This document shows, one piece after another, positions 33,391 to 36,296 of a stretch of DNA of 36,296 bases (position 1 is its first letter; each line of letters begins with the position of its first letter). The stretch is from positions 76,250 through 112,545 of the forward strand of contig JAFSEA010000042.1 of the NCBI GenBank assembly GCA_017435965.1, in the 5' to 3' direction. The translations under genes and the position numbers were made by a program. The notes below the pieces were generated by a model, which was not told where the DNA came from, made no database searches, and worked only from the letters and a program-made list of their open reading frames with translations. Source of the stretch: Oscillospiraceae bacterium (lineage in GTDB: Bacteria > Bacillota > Clostridia > Oscillospirales > JAAYXM01).

Positions 33391-33428
33391 AAAACCGTGT
33401 CGGAAGATTAAATCTTCGACACGGTTTT
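33391..33428. terminator. Bidirectional terminator between the E2-like gene and cysK
   Basis: A long stem (33391-33401 with 33418-33428, plus 6 bp beyond one bulged G) with A/T runs at both feet, between convergent genes. Confidence 0.9.
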
Positions 33429-33439
33429 ACTATATTTTG

Positions 33440-34369
33440 TTATGCGAAAAGTCCCTCGGTGGAAAGGTATCGCATACCTGTGTCCGGGGCAATTACCACT
33501 ATTGTTTTGTTTTCATTTTCCGGAAGTCTTGCAATAGACTCCCCTGCATATATGGCGGCGCCCGAGGTTATGCCCACCAAAATTCCGTCGAGGCGTGCAA
33601 CATCACGGGTTGCACGGTATGCATTCTCGCCGTTTACAGTTATAATATCATCGTAAATCTCTGTGTCAAGTGCCTTCGGGATAAAGCCTGCACCGATTCC
33701 CTGAAGGGGATGCTTTCCTGCACTTCCCCCTGAAAGGACCGGAGAATCGGAAGGTTCAACGGCGATTATTCTTATATCAGGCTTCTTTTCTTTGAGTGCA
33801 CGACCGATACCGGATATGGTTCCGCCGGTACCGACACCTGCGATAACTATATCAACCTTGCCGTCCGTATCCTCAAAGATTTCTTCTGCTGTTGTTATCT
33901 CGTGAATCTTCGGATTTGCAGGGTTTTCAAATTGATTTGGAATAAAGCTTCCGGGAATTTCACGGTGAAGCTCCTCGGCTTTTTTTATTGCACCGTTCAT
34001 ACCCTCGGCTCCCGGGGTGAGAACAAGCTCTGCTCCGTATGCGGAGAGAAGTGCGATTCGCTCACGGCTCATGGTATCTGGCATTGTGAGAATAACCCGA
34101 TATCCACGGGCGGCACCGACTGCGGCAAGTCCTATACCCGTGTTCCCGCTTGTAGGCTCGATTAAGACAGCTCCGGGAGAGATAAGTCCACGCTCTTCCG
34201 CATCCGTTATCATTCCGTAAGCGGCACGGTCTTTTATGCTTCCCGTGGGATTTAAGTATTCAAGCTTTGCGATAAGATTTGTGGAAAGATTTCTGCTTTT
34301 ACTGTAGTTTTTAAGCTCCACAAGGGGAGTTTTACCTATAAGGGTTTCTATTGAAGAATGAATATTCAT
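33440..34369 (-). CDS. cysK: Cysteine synthase (O-acetylserine sulfhydrylase)
   Basis: CysK makes L-cysteine from O-acetylserine and sulfide with PLP. The PLP lysine is K46 in NPTGSIKDRAA; the substrate loop is EPTSGNTGIGLAA; the phosphate cup is AGVGTGGTISGIGRAL; and LVGITSGAA is near the C-terminus. At 309 aa it is of normal length, a type A cysteine synthase without CBS domains. GAGGTGTTATT lies before ATG 34369. It has a promoter of its own in the ddh-cysK gap. Confidence 0.96.
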   Translation of the reverse strand: MNIHSSIETLIGKTPLVELKNYSKSRNLSTNLIAKLEYLNPTGSIKDRAAYGMITDAEERGLISPGAVLIEPTSGNTGIGLAAVGAARGYRVILTMPDTMSRERIALLSAYGAELVLTPGAEGMNGAIKKAEELHREIPGSFIPNQFENPANPKIHEITTAEEIFEDTDGKVDIVIAGVGTGGTISGIGRALKEKKPDIRIIAVEPSDSPVLSGGSAGKHPLQGIGAGFIPKALDTEIYDDIITVNGENAYRATRDVARLDGILVGITSGAAIYAGESIARLPENENKTIVVIAPDTGMRYLSTEGLFA

Positions 34370-34393
34370 AATAACACCTCGCTATATGTATAC

Positions 34394-34422
34394 AGTATAA
34401 CACCGTCCGATAAAAATATCAA
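34394..34422 (-). promoter_or_regulatory. Promoter of cysK, nested in the ddh terminator
   Basis: On the minus strand: TTGATA (34422-34417), 17 bp, TATACT (34399-34394), about 25 bp before cysK. The -35 lies in the loop of the ddh hairpin and the spacer is its 3' arm. Confidence 0.72.
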
Positions 34423-34435
34423 TTATCGGACGGTG
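34401..34435 (-). terminator. Hairpin after ddh
   Basis: A perfect 13-bp stem (34401-34413 with 34423-34435), just after the ddh stop. The following T-run is weak (GTTATACTG), so termination may be partial and cysK may share some read-through. Confidence 0.7.
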
Positions 34436-34448
34436 AAGCTTTTAAAAA

Positions 34449-35429
34449 TTAAAGAAGGTTCTTTCTGAGATATTCTCCGCTTTCGGCGTGGAGATATGCA
34501 GGTGCGATGTCAAATACTGTTTTTGCACCGGAAACACCTTCCGCATTAAGTCTTGCTGCGGCTCTTGCAAAAGCAACCAAAACGCTTGCGGTAAATTCGG
34601 GGTTTGAATCAAGCTTTAAGCTATATTCAATAACGTGGCTGTTCTTACCGCCGTTTGTTGTTCCCGTGCGGAAAACTCTTCCGCCGTGGGGAATGCCTGC
34701 ATGGTCACGGAGAAGCTCTTCTTTTGAGATGAAATGAACGGTTGTGTCATAGTCTGCAAAGTAGTTTGGCATCGTGACGATTTCTTTTTCTATTCTTGCA
34801 AGGTCTGCACCGTCTTCTGCAACAACGAAGCACTCACGGGTGTGCTTTTCTCGTGTTGTGAGAGTGGGGTTGTCTCCTCTTCGGACACTTTCAAGAGCCG
34901 CATCCACCGGGATTGTGTACTGACGTGCATCAAGGACTCCGTCAATTCGTCTGATCGCATCGGAATGGCCCTGGCTTACACCCTTGCCCCAGAAAGTATA
35001 ATCGTTGCCTTCGGGAAGGATTGCCTGACCGTAAAGACGGTTTAAGGAGAACATACCGGGATCCCAGCCAACAGAGATGATTCCCACTTTTCCCGACTCA
35101 CGGCAGGATTTGTCAACATTTGCAAAATGTTCCGGGATTTTTGCGTGGGTGTCAAAGCTGTCGATAACATTAAAGTGCTTTGCAAACTCTGGAGTTTGCG
35201 TGGGAAGGTCGTTTGCACTTCCACCACAGAGAATGAGAACATCAATATCGTTCTTCATTTCCGGTGCCTTGTCCATAGAATAGACAGGGACGTTTGTGGA
35301 GGGCTTTACAGAAATTGGGTCACGTCTTGTAAAGAGGGCACAAAGCTCCATATCGGGAGCCGCAGTTACTGCACACTCAACGCCACGACCGAGATTACCG
35401 TAACCTGCGATTGCTATCTTGAGTTTCAT
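34449..35429 (-). CDS. ddh: meso-Diaminopimelate dehydrogenase
   Basis: Ddh reductively aminates tetrahydrodipicolinate directly to meso-DAP using NADPH, a short route to lysine and the wall crosslinker. The NADP-binding IAGYGNLGRG motif opens the protein, then SFDTHAKIPEHF, SVGWDPGMFSLNRL, FWGKGVSQGHSDAIRRIDGV and KREKHTRECFV-like segment (TTREKHTRECFVV). At 326 aa it has family length. AAAGGATGAT precedes ATG 35429. It is consistent with a DAP-type wall. Confidence 0.96.
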   Translation of the reverse strand: MKLKIAIAGYGNLGRGVECAVTAAPDMELCALFTRRDPISVKPSTNVPVYSMDKAPEMKNDIDVLILCGGSANDLPTQTPEFAKHFNVIDSFDTHAKIPEHFANVDKSCRESGKVGIISVGWDPGMFSLNRLYGQAILPEGNDYTFWGKGVSQGHSDAIRRIDGVLDARQYTIPVDAALESVRRGDNPTLTTREKHTRECFVVAEDGADLARIEKEIVTMPNYFADYDTTVHFISKEELLRDHAGIPHGGRVFRTGTTNGGKNSHVIEYSLKLDSNPEFTASVLVAFARAAARLNAEGVSGAKTVFDIAPAYLHAESGEYLRKNLL

Positions 35430-35471
35430 CTTATATCATCCTTTCGGTTAAGTCTCATTTTATGATAAATT

Positions 35472-35500
35472 ATTAAAACACATCTCCTTTTCAAAGTCAA
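35472..35500 (-). promoter_or_regulatory. Promoter of ddh
   Basis: On the minus strand: TTGACT (35500-35495), 17 bp, TTTAAT (35477-35472), about 42 bp before ATG 35429. Confidence 0.6.
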
Positions 35501-35553
35501 TATATTATGTGTAAATACTTTGTAAAAGCATACATTTTTTAAAGCAATTCTAC

Positions 35554-35582
35554 TTGTATCCGATGTCGTTTTATGCTATAAT
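35554..35582 (+). promoter_or_regulatory. Promoter of coaW
   Basis: TTGTAT (35554-35559), 17 bp, TATAAT (35577-35582), about 43 bp before ATG 35626. Confidence 0.75.
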
Positions 35583-35625
35583 ATACAATGATTATTTATA
35601 TCACGCTTTCGGAGGCGAAATTATT

Positions 35626-36296
35626 ATGAAGTGTGTTCTCGGAATAGATATCGGAGGAAGCACCACAAAGATAATAGGTTATCGGAATGGAGAGATTTTT
35701 TCTCCGCTTCTCGTTAAGGCAAGTGACCCGAATGCATCCCTTTACGGAGCTTTCGGAAAGTTTTTAAATGAAAACGGGCTCGAACTTTCCGATATAGAAA
35801 GCGTTATGATAACAGGTGTTGGCGCAGATGATGGAAAAAAAGAAATCTTCGGAATAAAAACCCGTAGAATAGAAGAGTTTCAGGCAGTAGGGCGTGGCGG
35901 ACTTTTCTTAAGCGGTCTTTCCTCTGCAGTCGTTGTAAGTATGGGTACGGGAACTGCTTTTGTGTCCGCAACTGAAAAGAGAAGCCGACATCTCGGCGGC
36001 ACCGGAGTAGGAGGAGGAACACTTCTCGGTCTCTCAAGTCGTATGTTTAACGTGCGCCACTTCAATGATATTATTGAAATGGCAAAAACAGGGGATCTCA
36101 ATAACATTGACCTCCACATCCGTGATATAAGCCGTGAGGAAATAGAAAATCTTGAGGGTGCAATAACTGCATCAAACTTCGGCAGAATAAGTGACCTTGC
36201 CACAAGCGGAGACCTTGCCCTCGGTGTTGTGAATATGGTGTTCCAGGTCATAGGAGTTATGGCAGTTTTCACGGCAAAGAATGAAAAAACAGAAAA
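35626..36296 (+). CDS. coaW: Type II pantothenate kinase, 5' part (cut by window end)
   Basis: Pantothenate kinase starts CoA synthesis. The open frame from ATG 35626 (GGAGGCG upstream) runs without a stop to the window end, 223 codons. It begins MKCVLGIDIGGSTTKI (phosphate-1 motif of the actin-like ASKHA fold), followed by VMITGVGADD, VVSMGTGTAFVSA and the diagnostic GGTGVGGGTLLGLSSRMF. This is the Staphylococcus CoaW/eukaryotic PanK type, which is usually insensitive to CoA feedback. Other ASKHA kinases are possible but the GGTGVGGGT segment favours PanK II. Confidence 0.9.
   Translation, partial: MKCVLGIDIGGSTTKIIGYRNGEIFSPLLVKASDPNASLYGAFGKFLNENGLELSDIESVMITGVGADDGKKEIFGIKTRRIEEFQAVGRGGLFLSGLSSAVVVSMGTGTAFVSATEKRSRHLGGTGVGGGTLLGLSSRMFNVRHFNDIIEMAKTGDLNNIDLHIRDISREEIENLEGAITASNFGRISDLATSGDLALGVVNMVFQVIGVMAVFTAKNEKTE

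Overview
The window looks like a chromosomal segment of an uncultured or gut-type low-to-mid-GC Firmicute of the class Clostridia (Oscillospirales/Lachnospirales-like). The evidence is a murA-ftsQ-ftsZ division block, a long-form ribosome hibernation factor, a class I fumarase alpha subunit, meso-diaminopimelate dehydrogenase, a class-2-type galT, a type II pantothenate kinase, strong AGGAGG-like ribosome binding sites and near-consensus sigma-A promoters. The standard code fits every gene. No rRNA, tRNA, CRISPR array, integrase or transposase was seen.

Layout. (1) 1-3.8 kb, plus strand: the end of a division and cell-wall cluster (murA, ftsQ, ftsZ) closed by a strong terminator. (2) 3.8-15.9 kb, all minus strand: a pair of half-size chromate-type transporters behind hpf; a housekeeping operon prfA-tsaC-coaE-M18 aminopeptidase-trxB-fumarase alpha; an operon of an unknown 267-aa protein and an ABC-F ATPase; a cytoplasmic-looking amidase; and an M55 D-aminopeptidase. 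(3) 15.9-19.2 kb: an AT-rich accessory patch. It has an unknown 181-aa gene and a SLATT-like two-TM protein bounded by near-identical 23/24-bp direct repeats, then a divergent pair of an XRE repressor and a zinc-ribbon membrane protein whose promoter carries three similar dyad operators. (4) 19.3-23.6 kb: an AraC-type regulator translationally coupled to a NamZ-like (GH171/DUF1343) muramidase, facing a large unknown propeller-like protein. (5) 23.7-30.6 kb, plus strand: a TetM-like ribosomal GTPase that lacks the usual drug-displacing loop, then a tightly packed galK-galE-galT-yjbQ-GH25 lipoprotein operon. (6) 30.6-36.3 kb: a DUF2238/YjdF-like membrane protein, a DEDDh exonuclease with a zinc ribbon, an E2-like acyltransferase with an altered catalytic motif, cysK, ddh, and the 5' part of coaW, cut by the window end.

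Working together: murA, ftsQ and ftsZ serve wall synthesis and septation. The amidase, M55 peptidase, NamZ-like protein and GH25 lysozyme all handle peptidoglycan or its fragments, and ddh feeds diaminopimelate to the wall. The gal genes form the Leloir pathway. prfA, tsaC, hpf, the ABC-F protein and the TetM-like GTPase concern translation. The best candidates for undescribed biology are the repeat-bounded SLATT patch with its neighbouring operator-controlled XRE/zinc-ribbon pair, the loop-less TetM homologue, and the AraC/NamZ/propeller cluster.
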